Positions 1 through 8,646 of a stretch of DNA of 64,000 nucleotides are shown in pieces (within the stretch, counting starts at the first letter, position 1; every line of letters begins with the position of its first letter). Source of the DNA: Steroidobacteraceae bacterium (lineage in GTDB: Bacteria; Pseudomonadota; Gammaproteobacteria; Steroidobacterales; Steroidobacteraceae); NCBI GenBank assembly GCA_017853555.1, contig JAFMJH010000007.1, positions 45,976 through 109,975 on the forward strand, written 5' to 3'. The notes beneath the pieces are model-generated. The model ran no database searches, was not told where the DNA came from, and saw only the letters and a program-made list of their open reading frames with translations. Made by a program: the position numbers and the translations under genes.

Positions 1-21
1 CGCCGACTCGCAGGAATCGTC

Positions 22-963
22 ATGGCCCTCAATCGCTCGCCCCTCGAACCGATCACCCAGGAACACATCGACACCTATCGTCGCGACGGCGTGGTCTGTC
101 TGCGTCGCGTCTGCAACGAGGAGTGGGTCGAAAAGCTGTTGCCGATCGCCAAGCGCATCACCGCCGACAAGGAAGACTTCGGCTTGTTGCCGAGTTATCC
201 CGGGCGCTACATGTCGCGAGTGATTCAGGAATTCCGCGAGCTCGCGTTCGATTCGCCGCTCGCCGAAGCGGCCTGTCGCGTGATGGAATCGAAAGAAGCG
301 CGGTTCTTCTTCGACGAGATCTTCGCCAAGCCGCCGCGCTCCGAAGAAAAAACCATCTGGCACACCGACCGCATGGGCTGGCCGGTCAGCGGCAAAATGG
401 TGCCGTCGCTGTGGATGCCGCTCACCAAAGTCACCAAAGCGAATTCTTTGGAGTGCGTCGCGGGCACGCACGAGCAGGATGTGCGCTACTGGTTGTTCTC
501 GCCGAACGCGCGCAAGATGATCAAACCGGCCGACCGCGTGCCGCATATCGACTGCGAGCCGTGGCGCAACGACCCGACCAAACGTTTTCTCACCTGGGAC
601 ATGGAGCCGGGCGATCTGCTGGTCGTGCATCCGTGGACGCTGCACTACTCCGGCGGCAATCCGAACGACATCTGGCGGATCGCGATTTCGATGCGCATCT
701 TCGGTGACGACATCCGCTGGGATCCGCGCCCCGACTGCGTGAATCTCGCCGGCGTGAGTTTCGACGAGATGATCCAGGGCGAACGCCCCGAAGGACCGCT
801 GTTTCCGTTGGTGTGGTCGGCGGACGGCCGTCGCGAATCGACGGAGAGTTTTCCGCACGGCTTCGCGACCCGCTGGACACGCGCTCGCAAAGCGGATGTC
901 AACGAGTATGATCTGTTCGCGAAGAATCTCGCCGATTCCCGCGCACAGGAAAAACGCTCATGA
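22..963 (+). CDS. Phytanoyl-CoA dioxygenase (PhyH) family protein
   Basis: This 313-aa protein is a predicted cytosolic Fe(II)/2-oxoglutarate-dependent oxygenase. The iron-binding facial triad is visible as HTD at residues 114-116 and His208 in LHYSGGN, and Arg219 (WRI) is placed to bind the 2-oxoglutarate carboxylate. Length fits the PhyH family. The ATG follows an AGGA ribosome site. Its stop overlaps the next gene start by 4 bp (ATGA), so it heads a coupled set with a methyltransferase and two flavoenzymes. The family hydroxylates many small molecules and the substrate cannot be read from sequence. Any promoter would lie at or before the window edge. Confidence 0.85.
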   Translation: MALNRSPLEPITQEHIDTYRRDGVVCLRRVCNEEWVEKLLPIAKRITADKEDFGLLPSYPGRYMSRVIQEFRELAFDSPLAEAACRVMESKEARFFFDEIFAKPPRSEEKTIWHTDRMGWPVSGKMVPSLWMPLTKVTKANSLECVAGTHEQDVRYWLFSPNARKMIKPADRVPHIDCEPWRNDPTKRFLTWDMEPGDLLVVHPWTLHYSGGNPNDIWRIAISMRIFGDDIRWDPRPDCVNLAGVSFDEMIQGERPEGPLFPLVWSADGRRESTESFPHGFATRWTRARKADVNEYDLFAKNLADSRAQEKRS

Positions 964-1973
964 ATCGTGGCCACATCGGCGTGTTGCCCCGGGCACCGCG
1001 CCTCGAAGAGGACAGCTATCTCGAGTTCATGGAGAGCGTGCGCAACTTCAACATCCGCACGCTGTTTCCGAAGATCGTGCCGCGCACCTTCGAGCCGCAA
1101 GGCGAGCAGTCGACCGAGATCCGCAGCTGGAAGCGCCTCATGCGCAGCCAGCAACAACAGACCTGGCAAAAGATCCAGGATGGCTACGCCGCCGAACGCG
1201 CCCGCTACGAAGCCGAACTCGACGCCGCCGAACGCGCGCGACCGAATCGCCTGCATTACGACCCGAATTTCGTCGTGCCGCGCTATGCGACGCTCGACAT
1301 CCACCTGCAACCGGGGGGATACGTCGGCGATTCACTCGCCGGCTATGTCTTCCACCACGGTACGAAAGTCTTCTATCAAGGCGACAACGACCAGGATGAA
1401 TTGCATCGGCAAGTCGTCGACATGGTCGCCGCGCCCGCCGACGGTCGCGTCGTGCGCGTCATCGATTTCGGTTGTTCGATCGGCCAATGCACCACGGCGC
1501 TCAAGCAGCGCTTTCCGCAAGCGGAGGTCACCGGCCTCGACGTCGGCCTGCCCTTGCTGCGCTATGCGCACAAGCGCGCCGTCGATCTCGACGTCGACGT
1601 GCACTTTCGACACGGACTCGCCGAAGACACCGGTCTGCCGTCCGAATCGTTCGACGTCGTGCTGTGCTACATCCTGTTCCACGAGGTGCCTGAGCGTCTG
1701 TTCCCGGTGATCCTCGCCGAAGCACGTCGCTTGTTGCGACCGGGCGGCACGCTCACCGTCGTCGACGCGCCGAACGACAGCAATCTGCCGGCGCCAAATC
1801 GCATGTGGCTCAAGTTCGATGCCCTGCACAATTGCGAACCGTACTCGCCGGCCTTCGTGGCGAGCGACTTTCGCAAGCTGATCGAGGACGCCGGTCTGCG
1901 CATCACGCACGTCGGGCCGACGCCCACCTTCCTCCATCTCACCACGGCCGTGAAGGATGTCGCAGGCGGCTGA
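960..1973 (+). CDS. Class I SAM-dependent methyltransferase with long N-terminal region
   Basis: The 337-aa protein has a Rossmann methyltransferase domain in its second half. The SAM-binding motif I is DFGCSIGQ at residues 169-176, followed by the acidic loop GLDVG (192-196) and a later LLRPGGTL strand typical of the family. The first about 160 residues are not a standard methyltransferase fold and include a charged helical segment (about 55-95); I do not recognise them. The start overlaps the PhyH stop (ATGA) and its end overlaps the next gene by 17 bp, so it belongs to the same transcript. The methyl acceptor is unknown. Confidence 0.8.
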   Translation: MNRGHIGVLPRAPRLEEDSYLEFMESVRNFNIRTLFPKIVPRTFEPQGEQSTEIRSWKRLMRSQQQQTWQKIQDGYAAERARYEAELDAAERARPNRLHYDPNFVVPRYATLDIHLQPGGYVGDSLAGYVFHHGTKVFYQGDNDQDELHRQVVDMVAAPADGRVVRVIDFGCSIGQCTTALKQRFPQAEVTGLDVGLPLLRYAHKRAVDLDVDVHFRHGLAEDTGLPSESFDVVLCYILFHEVPERLFPVILAEARRLLRPGGTLTVVDAPNDSNLPAPNRMWLKFDALHNCEPYSPAFVASDFRKLIEDAGLRITHVGPTPTFLHLTTAVKDVAGG

Positions 1974-3522
1974 CGTACTCGCCGCGTTTCGCGACGTCGT
2001 CGGCAGCGAGCACGTGCTGGTCGCGGACGACGCGCGAACGCTCGCGTCGCAAGACGTCTATCGCGCCGGGAGTCTGCCGCTCGCCGTGCTGCGACCGCAG
2101 TCGACGGCGGACATCGCGCAACTCGTCCGCCTCGCGCGTGCCGAACGTCTCGCCGTGCACGTCCGTGGCGGCGGTATGTCGTACACCGACGCCTATCTGC
2201 CGCAGCACACGCACTCCATCGTGCTCGACATGCGCGGTCTCGATCGGGTGCGCGAAATCGTCGCCGACGATCACATCGTCACCGCCGAGGCCGGTTGCAC
2301 CTGGGCGGCACTCGACGCCGCAGTCGCGCCCCGTGGCTTGCGCGCACGCTTCTGGGGGCCGATGTCCGGCGCGCTGGCGACCTTGGGCGGCGGTTTTTCG
2401 CAAGGCGCGGCGACCTTCGGTTCCGCGCGACACGGCAGTTCGGCGAGCACGGCGCTCGATTTCGAAGTGGTGCTCGGTGACGGTTCGATCCTGCATACCG
2501 GCCGCGCGGGAAATGCCGCACGGCCGGCATTTTTCAGACCATACGGGCCCGATCTCACCGGTCTTTACACGGGCGACGCCGGTGCCCTCGGCATCAAAAC
2601 GGCCGTCACGCTGCAACTCGAACAACGCCCGGGCGCGCAGGGCAGTCTGTCATTCGCCTTCAAAGATTTCACCACCATGCGCGCCGGCGTATCGGCGGTG
2701 GCGCGCTCCGGACTCGCGACCGAAATCTTCGGTTTGGAGACCGCACTCGCGCGACTTGCGGCCGGCGACGCTGCACTCGTGCAGGATGCGACGACGCTCT
2801 GGCAGATGATGCGCGCGCAACGCACGCCGCTCGCGGCGCTGCGGCAAGCATGGCGGACGACGCGGGCCGGTCGGACGTTCCTCGCCGAATCCGAATGCAT
2901 CGCCAACGTGTTGTGCGAAGCCCGTGATGCGACCCGGCTAACTCTCACGCTCGATGACGTCCGGCGCGTGCTGCAGCCGTACGGCGTCGAAGTCGCCAAC
3001 ACGATGGCGGCGGTCGTGCAAGCCACGCCTTTCCCGCCACCGATGGTCGTCGGTCCGCGCGGCATGCGCTTGCTGCCGCTGCACGTGATATTGCCGCACT
3101 CGGCTGTCGACGGCTTCCATGCGGCATTCGAGATCCTGCGTGCGCACGAGCAGGTGCAACTCGAGCGGCATCGCGTGCAGATGTTCGTCGTGTTCGCCGG
3201 CGTCGGCGAATCGGCGTTGCTGTACGAGCCCGTCATCTACTGGGAAGACGAGTGGTTGCCCTTGCACCACGCGGTGTTGCCTGCCGCGCTGCGCACGCAG
3301 CTCGCGCCGGCGCCGGCCAATCCGGAAGGTCGGCGCTATGTCGAATCTTTGCGTGTGCGCCTCATCGAACTCATGCATGCCCACGGCGGCGTGCATCTGC
3401 AAATCGGGCGCGCCTATCCGTACTTGCGCGAGCGCACGCCGGCGTTCACCGAACTCGTCAAAGCTTTGAAGCATGCGGTGGATCCGGACGGATTGTTGAA
3501 TCCCGGAGCGCTCGGCCTGTGA
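1957..3522 (+). CDS. FAD-linked oxidase/dehydrogenase, PCMH-type FAD domain
   Basis: The 521-aa protein is a vanillyl-alcohol-oxidase/GlcD-type flavoprotein. The N-terminal PCMH FAD domain (about 40-225) contains the diphosphate-binding loop VRGGGMSYTD (69-78) and the glycine-rich segment ATLGGGFSQG (141-150). The C-terminal half is the substrate cap and ends with the family-typical DPDGLLNPG. Such enzymes oxidise alcohols, hydroxyacids or phenols and pass electrons to oxygen or a cytochrome. No Cys or His in an obvious bicovalent-flavin position was identified. It overlaps the methyltransferase by 17 bp, and its TGA is shared with the GTG of the next gene. Confidence 0.82.
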   Translation: MSQAADVLAAFRDVVGSEHVLVADDARTLASQDVYRAGSLPLAVLRPQSTADIAQLVRLARAERLAVHVRGGGMSYTDAYLPQHTHSIVLDMRGLDRVREIVADDHIVTAEAGCTWAALDAAVAPRGLRARFWGPMSGALATLGGGFSQGAATFGSARHGSSASTALDFEVVLGDGSILHTGRAGNAARPAFFRPYGPDLTGLYTGDAGALGIKTAVTLQLEQRPGAQGSLSFAFKDFTTMRAGVSAVARSGLATEIFGLETALARLAAGDAALVQDATTLWQMMRAQRTPLAALRQAWRTTRAGRTFLAESECIANVLCEARDATRLTLTLDDVRRVLQPYGVEVANTMAAVVQATPFPPPMVVGPRGMRLLPLHVILPHSAVDGFHAAFEILRAHEQVQLERHRVQMFVVFAGVGESALLYEPVIYWEDEWLPLHHAVLPAALRTQLAPAPANPEGRRYVESLRVRLIELMHAHGGVHLQIGRAYPYLRERTPAFTELVKALKHAVDPDGLLNPGALGL

Positions 3523-4712
3523 CCTTCGCGTCGCGTCGGCCCACCGTCGCCATCATCGGTGCGGGAATCGGCGGTCTGTCGGCGGCCATCGCGCTGCACC
3601 GTGCGGGCCTCGCGACCCGCGTGTTCGAACAAGCGACCGACATCGGCGAAGTCGGTGCGGGGCTGTCGCTCACGCCGAATGCGGTCAAAGGTCTCGGTTG
3701 GTTGGGCGTACGCAAGGCGATCGAAACGCTCGCCGACGAACCGCCGCAGCAGATCACGCGGCACTATGAAAGTGGCGAGATTCTGGTGCGCTTCGATCGC
3801 AGCGACACCGTCGCGCGTTACGGCGCACCCTATCTGCAGATGCACCGTGCGGATCTGCACGCGGTGTTGCTCGAGCACTATCGCGAGCACTGCCATGGCC
3901 GCGTCGTCACCGATCGGCGCTTGCGCAGTCTGCAAGAGTCCGGCGACGCCGTGACGCTCGAATTCGAAGGCGGAATCACCGCGCACGCATCGGCGGTGAT
4001 CGGTGCGGACGGTTTGAAATCGGTGACGCGGCGCGTGTGTTTCGGTGACGATGCACCGCGATTCGCGGGCTTCGTCGCCTGGCGCGGCCTCGTGCCGCAA
4101 GCGCGACTGGCCGCGCTCGACCTGTCGCCGGGCTCGGCGGTGTTCGCCGGCCCCGGACGTTTGTTCGTCCGTTATCCGGTGCGACACGGCGCACTGCAAA
4201 ACTTCGTCGCGTTCGCGCGCGTCGACACCTGGGCCGGCGAGAGCTGGTCGCAAACCGGTGACATCGCCGAACCGCGCGCGGTATTGCAGGGCTTCCATCC
4301 CGAAGTGCACGCCATCCTCGACGCGGCACCCGATGGCCGCTGTCACAAATGGGGTTTGTTCGCGCGCGAACCGTTGGCGTCCTGGACGCGCGGCGGCATC
4401 ACGCTGCTCGGCGACGCGGCGCATCCGATGTTGCCCTGGTTCGGGCAAGGCGCGGCCTCGGCCATCGAAGATGCGGTAGTACTCGGGCGCTGTTTGCTCG
4501 ACTCAGGTACGACCGCGGAGCTCGGCGCGGCATTCGCCCGTTATGAGCGCAGCCGCAAAGCGCGCGTCGGCATGTTGCAGCGCGAATCAGCCGCGGGCGG
4601 TGAACGCCTCGTCGGCATGCGTCCCGAATTGCTCAGCAATGCCTCGATCGTGAACGAGGACTCGCTCGGCATCTTCGCCTACGATCCGGTGCTCGATTCT
4701 TTGACGAACTGA
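3519..4712 (+). CDS. FAD-dependent monooxygenase, salicylate-hydroxylase-like
   Basis: This is a predicted class A flavoprotein hydroxylase of 397 aa. It shows the three fingerprints of the group: the N-terminal dinucleotide motif IGAGIGGLSAA (13-23), the DG motif IGADG (161-165) and the GD motif LLGDAAHPMLP (297-307). The family uses NAD(P)H and O2 to hydroxylate aromatic rings, often with decarboxylation. GTG at 3519 was chosen because it overlaps the previous stop in a GTGA junction and sits just ahead of the FAD motif; the frame stays open upstream but runs antisense-like through the previous gene. The 3' end overlaps the convergent lysR gene by 34 bp. Confidence 0.83.
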   Translation: MTFASRRPTVAIIGAGIGGLSAAIALHRAGLATRVFEQATDIGEVGAGLSLTPNAVKGLGWLGVRKAIETLADEPPQQITRHYESGEILVRFDRSDTVARYGAPYLQMHRADLHAVLLEHYREHCHGRVVTDRRLRSLQESGDAVTLEFEGGITAHASAVIGADGLKSVTRRVCFGDDAPRFAGFVAWRGLVPQARLAALDLSPGSAVFAGPGRLFVRYPVRHGALQNFVAFARVDTWAGESWSQTGDIAEPRAVLQGFHPEVHAILDAAPDGRCHKWGLFAREPLASWTRGGITLLGDAAHPMLPWFGQGAASAIEDAVVLGRCLLDSGTTAELGAAFARYERSRKARVGMLQRESAAGGERLVGMRPELLSNASIVNEDSLGIFAYDPVLDSLTN

Positions 4713-5599
4713 TCGCAGACCCGTCGGTATTCGGCCAGCACGTGCTGCATCGCCGGACGCGCAGCGGCACCCTTGCGATAGATGAGGCCCGCCTGCCGCT
4801 CGATCACGTCGCCGGCGAGCGGCAACCGGCGTATGTCGCCGCTCAGAACCTGCGCGCGTACCACGTGCTCGGGCAACATACTCAAAAATCGCCCCGATTC
4901 GACCAGGTGTCGCATCAAGCTGAAAGAGTTGGTGCGAAACACGTCGCGTGGCGCCGGGACGCCGTCGGTGGCGAAATATTTTTCGAAGGTGTCGGCGGCG
5001 TGCGGCTGATCGGCGATCACCCAACGATGATCGACGAGATCCGCGCGCGTGACTTCGCGACGTTTGGCAAGTGGATGGCTGCGCCCGGCGACCACGTGCG
5101 AACGCACCTTCAGCAGCGGCTCGATCACGAAATCCGCCGACGCGGGAAACTGCGGGAAATTCGAGAAGATGAGATCGAGACGGCCGTCGTGCATGCGGCG
5201 CATGAGGTCTTCGAAGAACGCGTCCGTGACGACGACCGCGAGACGCGGATATTGCTGCGCAAGATTTTCGGCGACCTGCGCCGTGATGTCGGTCGAGAAC
5301 ATCACCGCCACGCCGATGTGCACCATGCCGGTGACGCCGCGTTCGAACTCGCGCACTTCACGCGTCAAACGCTGGCAGGCGTTCAGCACCACTTGTGCAT
5401 GGTGATAGAGCGCAAGACCCGCTTCGGTGGGCGAGACGCCGCGCGGCTTGCGGTCGAGCAACTCGACCCCGAGCAATTCCTCGAGGTTCTTGATGCTGCG
5501 CGTGAGTGCCGGCTGGCTGATCGCCACGCGCTCGGCAGCGCGCGACAGATTGCCCATGTCGACGACGGCGACGAAGTGACGCAACTGACGCAGTTCCAT
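4679..5599 (-). CDS. LysR-family transcriptional regulator
   Basis: The 306-aa protein has an N-terminal winged helix-turn-helix (residues 1-60, with the typical LSRAAERVAISQPALTRSI recognition region) and a C-terminal periplasmic-binding-like effector domain. It lies between the flavoenzyme set, which it meets tail to tail with a 34-bp overlap, and the divergent GMC oxidoreductase gene. By the usual LysR arrangement it probably controls the divergent GMC-MFS-ligase genes and perhaps the left cluster, responding to a pathway intermediate. That role is inferred from position. The start ATG opens the canonical MELRQL sequence. Confidence 0.9.
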   Translation of the reverse strand: MELRQLRHFVAVVDMGNLSRAAERVAISQPALTRSIKNLEELLGVELLDRKPRGVSPTEAGLALYHHAQVVLNACQRLTREVREFERGVTGMVHIGVAVMFSTDITAQVAENLAQQYPRLAVVVTDAFFEDLMRRMHDGRLDLIFSNFPQFPASADFVIEPLLKVRSHVVAGRSHPLAKRREVTRADLVDHRWVIADQPHAADTFEKYFATDGVPAPRDVFRTNSFSLMRHLVESGRFLSMLPEHVVRAQVLSGDIRRLPLAGDVIERQAGLIYRKGAAARPAMQHVLAEYRRVCDQFVKESSTGS

Positions 5600-5728
5600 G
5601 TCTCGCTACCCGGGGATTCCGTTCGTGGGGCGCGCGATGCGGCCCATGCATGGATTCTGCCTTGGAAACGATCAGCTTGGCTATGCTCACGCTTACGATG
5701 CGATAAACGTCGCGTGCAAGGGGGATCG
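5600..5728. promoter_or_regulatory. Divergent lysR / GMC oxidoreductase intergenic region
   Basis: This 129-bp gap separates two divergent genes and should hold both promoters and the LysR binding site. A perfect 10-bp palindrome, CCATGCATGG, is at 5644-5653. No convincing paired -35/-10 elements were found on either strand. A strong GGGGG ribosome site precedes the GMC start. Confidence 0.5.
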
Positions 5729-7327
5729 ATGCGCGAGTGGGACTACATCATCGTCGGCGCCGGCTCATCGGGTTGCGTGCTGGCCAACCGGTTGTCGGCG
5801 ACGGGCTTGCGCGTACTGCTCATCGAAGCCGGCCCGCCGGATCGTTCACCCTACATCCACGTGCCTGCGGCACTCATCAAGACCATCGGCAACCCGCGAC
5901 ACGACTGGTGTCTGCTCGCCGAACCCGACGCATCGCGACACGGCAAGGTGGATTTGTGGCCCGCAGGTCGGACCTTGGGTGGTTCGAGCTCCATCAACGG
6001 CATGTTGTACGTGCGCGGTGCGCGCGAAGATTTCGACGCCTGGGCGGCGCTCGGCAATCCGGGTTGGGGATACACCGACGTACTGCCCGCGTTTCGGCGC
6101 ATCGAACGCACGCACTTCGGCGAAGACGCGGTGCGCGGACGCGAGGGGCCCATGCATGTGCAGGCGCTGCGTACCAAGCACGAACTCGGCGACGTATTCC
6201 TGCAGGCGGCGGCGCAATGCGGCGTGCCGTTCAATCCCGATTACAACGGTACGGTGCAGGAAGGCGCCGCCGAACCGCAGGTGACGCAACGCGACGGTTG
6301 GCGCTGGAGCAGCGCGCGCGCGTTCCTGAACCCGGTGCGCAGTCGCGCCAATCTGCACATCGAAACCGGCGTCACCGTCGAACGCCTCGAATTCGACGGC
6401 GTGCGATGCACGGGCGTACGCCTCGCCGCACGCGGCGGTGACGATGCGCTGCGGCGCCTCGCCGCCGGTGGCGAAGTGGTCCTCGCCGCCGGCACGCTCG
6501 CCTCGCCGAAAATCCTGATGCATTCGGGGATCGGCCCGGCCGCCGTGCTGCAGCAATACGGTATCCCGGTACGCGTCGCGCGCGATGCGGTCGGCGCGGA
6601 TCTGCAGGAGCACCCGAATTCTTTGGTGTGCGCGAGCGTCAACGTACGCACCTTCAACATGGACGCGACGCCCTGGCGCATGTTCCGCAACGCGGTACGC
6701 TGGATGTTCACCGGTCGCGGCCCGGCCTCGAGCCCGTATCCGCACGCGGTCGCGTTCCTGCGCTCCTCCCCCGATGAGCCGCGCCCCGATCTGCAGTTTT
6801 TGTTCGGCCCGTTCGCGTTTTCGTTCGACGAGCGCGGCGTCGTGCCGTATCTCGGTCCGGCGGTGTCGATCGTGTTCAACACCTGTCGCCCGCAAGGGCG
6901 CGGCCGTCTGACTCTGCGCTCGGGAGACCCCGCCGCACCGGTGCGCATCGAACATGCCTTGCTCGCGCACCCGGACGATCTGCGGCGCCAGATCGCTGGC
7001 TCGCGCATCGCGCGCCGCATCCTGCAAGCGCCAGCGTTCGCACCGTTCGCGCCACGCGAATATCTGCCCGGCCCTGCGATCGACGATGACGAGGCGTGGG
7101 CCGAACACATCCGCCGTACCAGCTTTCTCGGCTACCATCCGGTGGGCACTTGCCGCATGGGCAGCGACGAACAGGCGGTCGTCACCCCTGAGTTGCAGGT
7201 GCGCGGCGTGGCCGGGCTGCGCGTCGCCGATGCGTCGATCATGCCGCGACTCGTGTCGGCGAATACCAACGCCGCGGCGATGATGATCGGCGAACGGGCT
7301 GCCGAAATGATGCTCCGAACGAGGTGA
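5729..7327 (+). CDS. GMC-family FAD-dependent oxidoreductase (alcohol/choline dehydrogenase-like)
   Basis: The 532-aa flavoprotein carries the N-terminal FAD motif VGAGSSGCVLANRLS (9-23), the first GMC signature around GRTLGGSSSINGMLY (80-94) and the C-terminal catalytic region HPVGTCRMG (His470) with Asn514 in SANTNAAAM. The His/Asn pair is the choline-dehydrogenase-like version of the active site. Such enzymes oxidise primary or secondary alcohols to carbonyls. ATG 5729 follows AAGGGGG. A transporter and an acyl-CoA ligase follow with almost no gap, suggesting uptake, oxidation and CoA activation of one compound; that combined role is inference. Confidence 0.88.
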   Translation: MREWDYIIVGAGSSGCVLANRLSATGLRVLLIEAGPPDRSPYIHVPAALIKTIGNPRHDWCLLAEPDASRHGKVDLWPAGRTLGGSSSINGMLYVRGAREDFDAWAALGNPGWGYTDVLPAFRRIERTHFGEDAVRGREGPMHVQALRTKHELGDVFLQAAAQCGVPFNPDYNGTVQEGAAEPQVTQRDGWRWSSARAFLNPVRSRANLHIETGVTVERLEFDGVRCTGVRLAARGGDDALRRLAAGGEVVLAAGTLASPKILMHSGIGPAAVLQQYGIPVRVARDAVGADLQEHPNSLVCASVNVRTFNMDATPWRMFRNAVRWMFTGRGPASSPYPHAVAFLRSSPDEPRPDLQFLFGPFAFSFDERGVVPYLGPAVSIVFNTCRPQGRGRLTLRSGDPAAPVRIEHALLAHPDDLRRQIAGSRIARRILQAPAFAPFAPREYLPGPAIDDDEAWAEHIRRTSFLGYHPVGTCRMGSDEQAVVTPELQVRGVAGLRVADASIMPRLVSANTNAAAMMIGERAAEMMLRTR

Positions 7328-7329
7328 AC

Positions 7330-8646
7330 ATGCACGCGAACGACTCACGCGACGACTGGCCGAACGAAGCTTACGGTTGGTACGTGGTGTTCGTGCTGTG
7401 CATCTGCAGTATCGTCGCGTTCATCGATCGCCAGATCATCAACCTGCTCGTCGAAGACATCAAAGCCGACTTGCAACTCAGCGACACCGACATCGGCATG
7501 TTGCAGGGGCTCGCGTTCGCACTCTTCTATGCGTTTGCGGCGATTCCGCTCGGGCGACTCGCGGATACCGGCAACCGACGTCGCATCATCGCCTTCGGCA
7601 TCGCCGTGTGGACGGCCGCTGCAGCAGCGTGCGGTCTGGCGCGTTCGTTCGCGCAATTGTTCGTCGCGCGCACCATGGTCGGCGTCGGCGAAGCGACGCT
7701 CACGCCATCCGGGTTTTCGATGCTTGCCGACTATTTCCGTCCGTCGCGGCTTTCTTTGCCGCTCGCGGTGATGACCGGTTCGAGTTTCTTCGGCTCCGGC
7801 GTCGCCTTGTTGATCGGCGGCTACGTGATCGCCTCGCTCGGGCGCGTCGAGCAGGTGACGTTGCCGTTGTTCGGTGCACTCGCGCCGTGGGAAGCCGCGT
7901 TCATCATCGGTGCCTTGCCCGGGGTCTTCGTCACGATTCTGTTTCTGCTCACCGTGCGCGAACCGGCGCGTCGCGGCAGCGCCGGTGACGTCGTCGCCAA
8001 TCCGCCGCTCGGCGAAGTGCTCGGCTTCATGGTGCAGCACCGGGGCGTGTTCGGCGCGGTGTTTCTAGGCGTATCGGTTCTCGCGGCCGTGCAGTTTTGT
8101 CTCGGCGCCTGGGTGCCGGCGCATTTCATCCGCAATCTCGGCTGGACCGCGCCCGAAGTCGGCTATGCCTACGGGCTGATTTTTTTGTTCTGCGGCACCG
8201 GTGGCGTCATCGCCGGCGGTTGGCTCGCCGATCGCCAGTTCGCGCGCGGACAACTCGACGCCCATTTGCGCACGGTGCGTTTGTCGGCATTCGCGGCGCT
8301 GCCGTTCGTGATCACCTTTCCGCTCATGACCGACGGGCGTGCCGCCGTGGCGCTGCTTGCGCCGGCGGTGTTCTTCGGCACCATGGCGTTCGGCGCGGGT
8401 CCGTCGCTGATCCCGGTGATTTGTCCGCCGCGCATGCGCGGACTTTTGATCGCCATTTATCTGCTGATCGCCAACATCGTCGGCCAAGCCGGCGGTCCGC
8501 TGATCGTCGCTTTGTTCACCGATCGCGTGTTCGGCGCGCCCGAACTCGTGCGCTATTCTCTGGTCGTCGCGCCGGCCGCGCTGCTATTGCTCGGCGCATT
8601 GCTCGTCTCGATGGGATTGCGCGGCTTGCGGGAATTTCGCGCATGA
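7330..8646 (+). CDS. MFS transporter, spinster-like
   Basis: This 438-aa integral membrane protein has about 12 hydrophobic segments and the MFS signature GRLADTGNRRR in the loop after TM2. An early IDRQIINLL in TM1 and VGVGEATLTPSG in TM4 are typical of spinster-type carriers found in bacterial catabolic clusters. ATG 7330 was chosen because GAGGTGA ends just upstream; a GTG at 7324 overlapping the GMC stop would add two residues. Its end overlaps the ligase start (ATGA). The cargo is unknown, most likely the substrate of the flanking enzymes. Confidence 0.85.
   Translation: MHANDSRDDWPNEAYGWYVVFVLCICSIVAFIDRQIINLLVEDIKADLQLSDTDIGMLQGLAFALFYAFAAIPLGRLADTGNRRRIIAFGIAVWTAAAAACGLARSFAQLFVARTMVGVGEATLTPSGFSMLADYFRPSRLSLPLAVMTGSSFFGSGVALLIGGYVIASLGRVEQVTLPLFGALAPWEAAFIIGALPGVFVTILFLLTVREPARRGSAGDVVANPPLGEVLGFMVQHRGVFGAVFLGVSVLAAVQFCLGAWVPAHFIRNLGWTAPEVGYAYGLIFLFCGTGGVIAGGWLADRQFARGQLDAHLRTVRLSAFAALPFVITFPLMTDGRAAVALLAPAVFFGTMAFGAGPSLIPVICPPRMRGLLIAIYLLIANIVGQAGGPLIVALFTDRVFGAPELVRYSLVVAPAALLLLGALLVSMGLRGLREFRA

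Noticed and set aside
4742..5728. Long N-terminal extension of the GMC reading frame
   Set aside because: It runs antisense through lysR; the FAD motif starts at ATG 5729, which has its own ribosome site.
5846..7348. 500-codon open frame on the minus strand opposite the GMC gene
   Set aside because: It is antisense to a clear GMC oxidoreductase, is very rich in Arg and His, and shows no domain. High GC makes such frames common.
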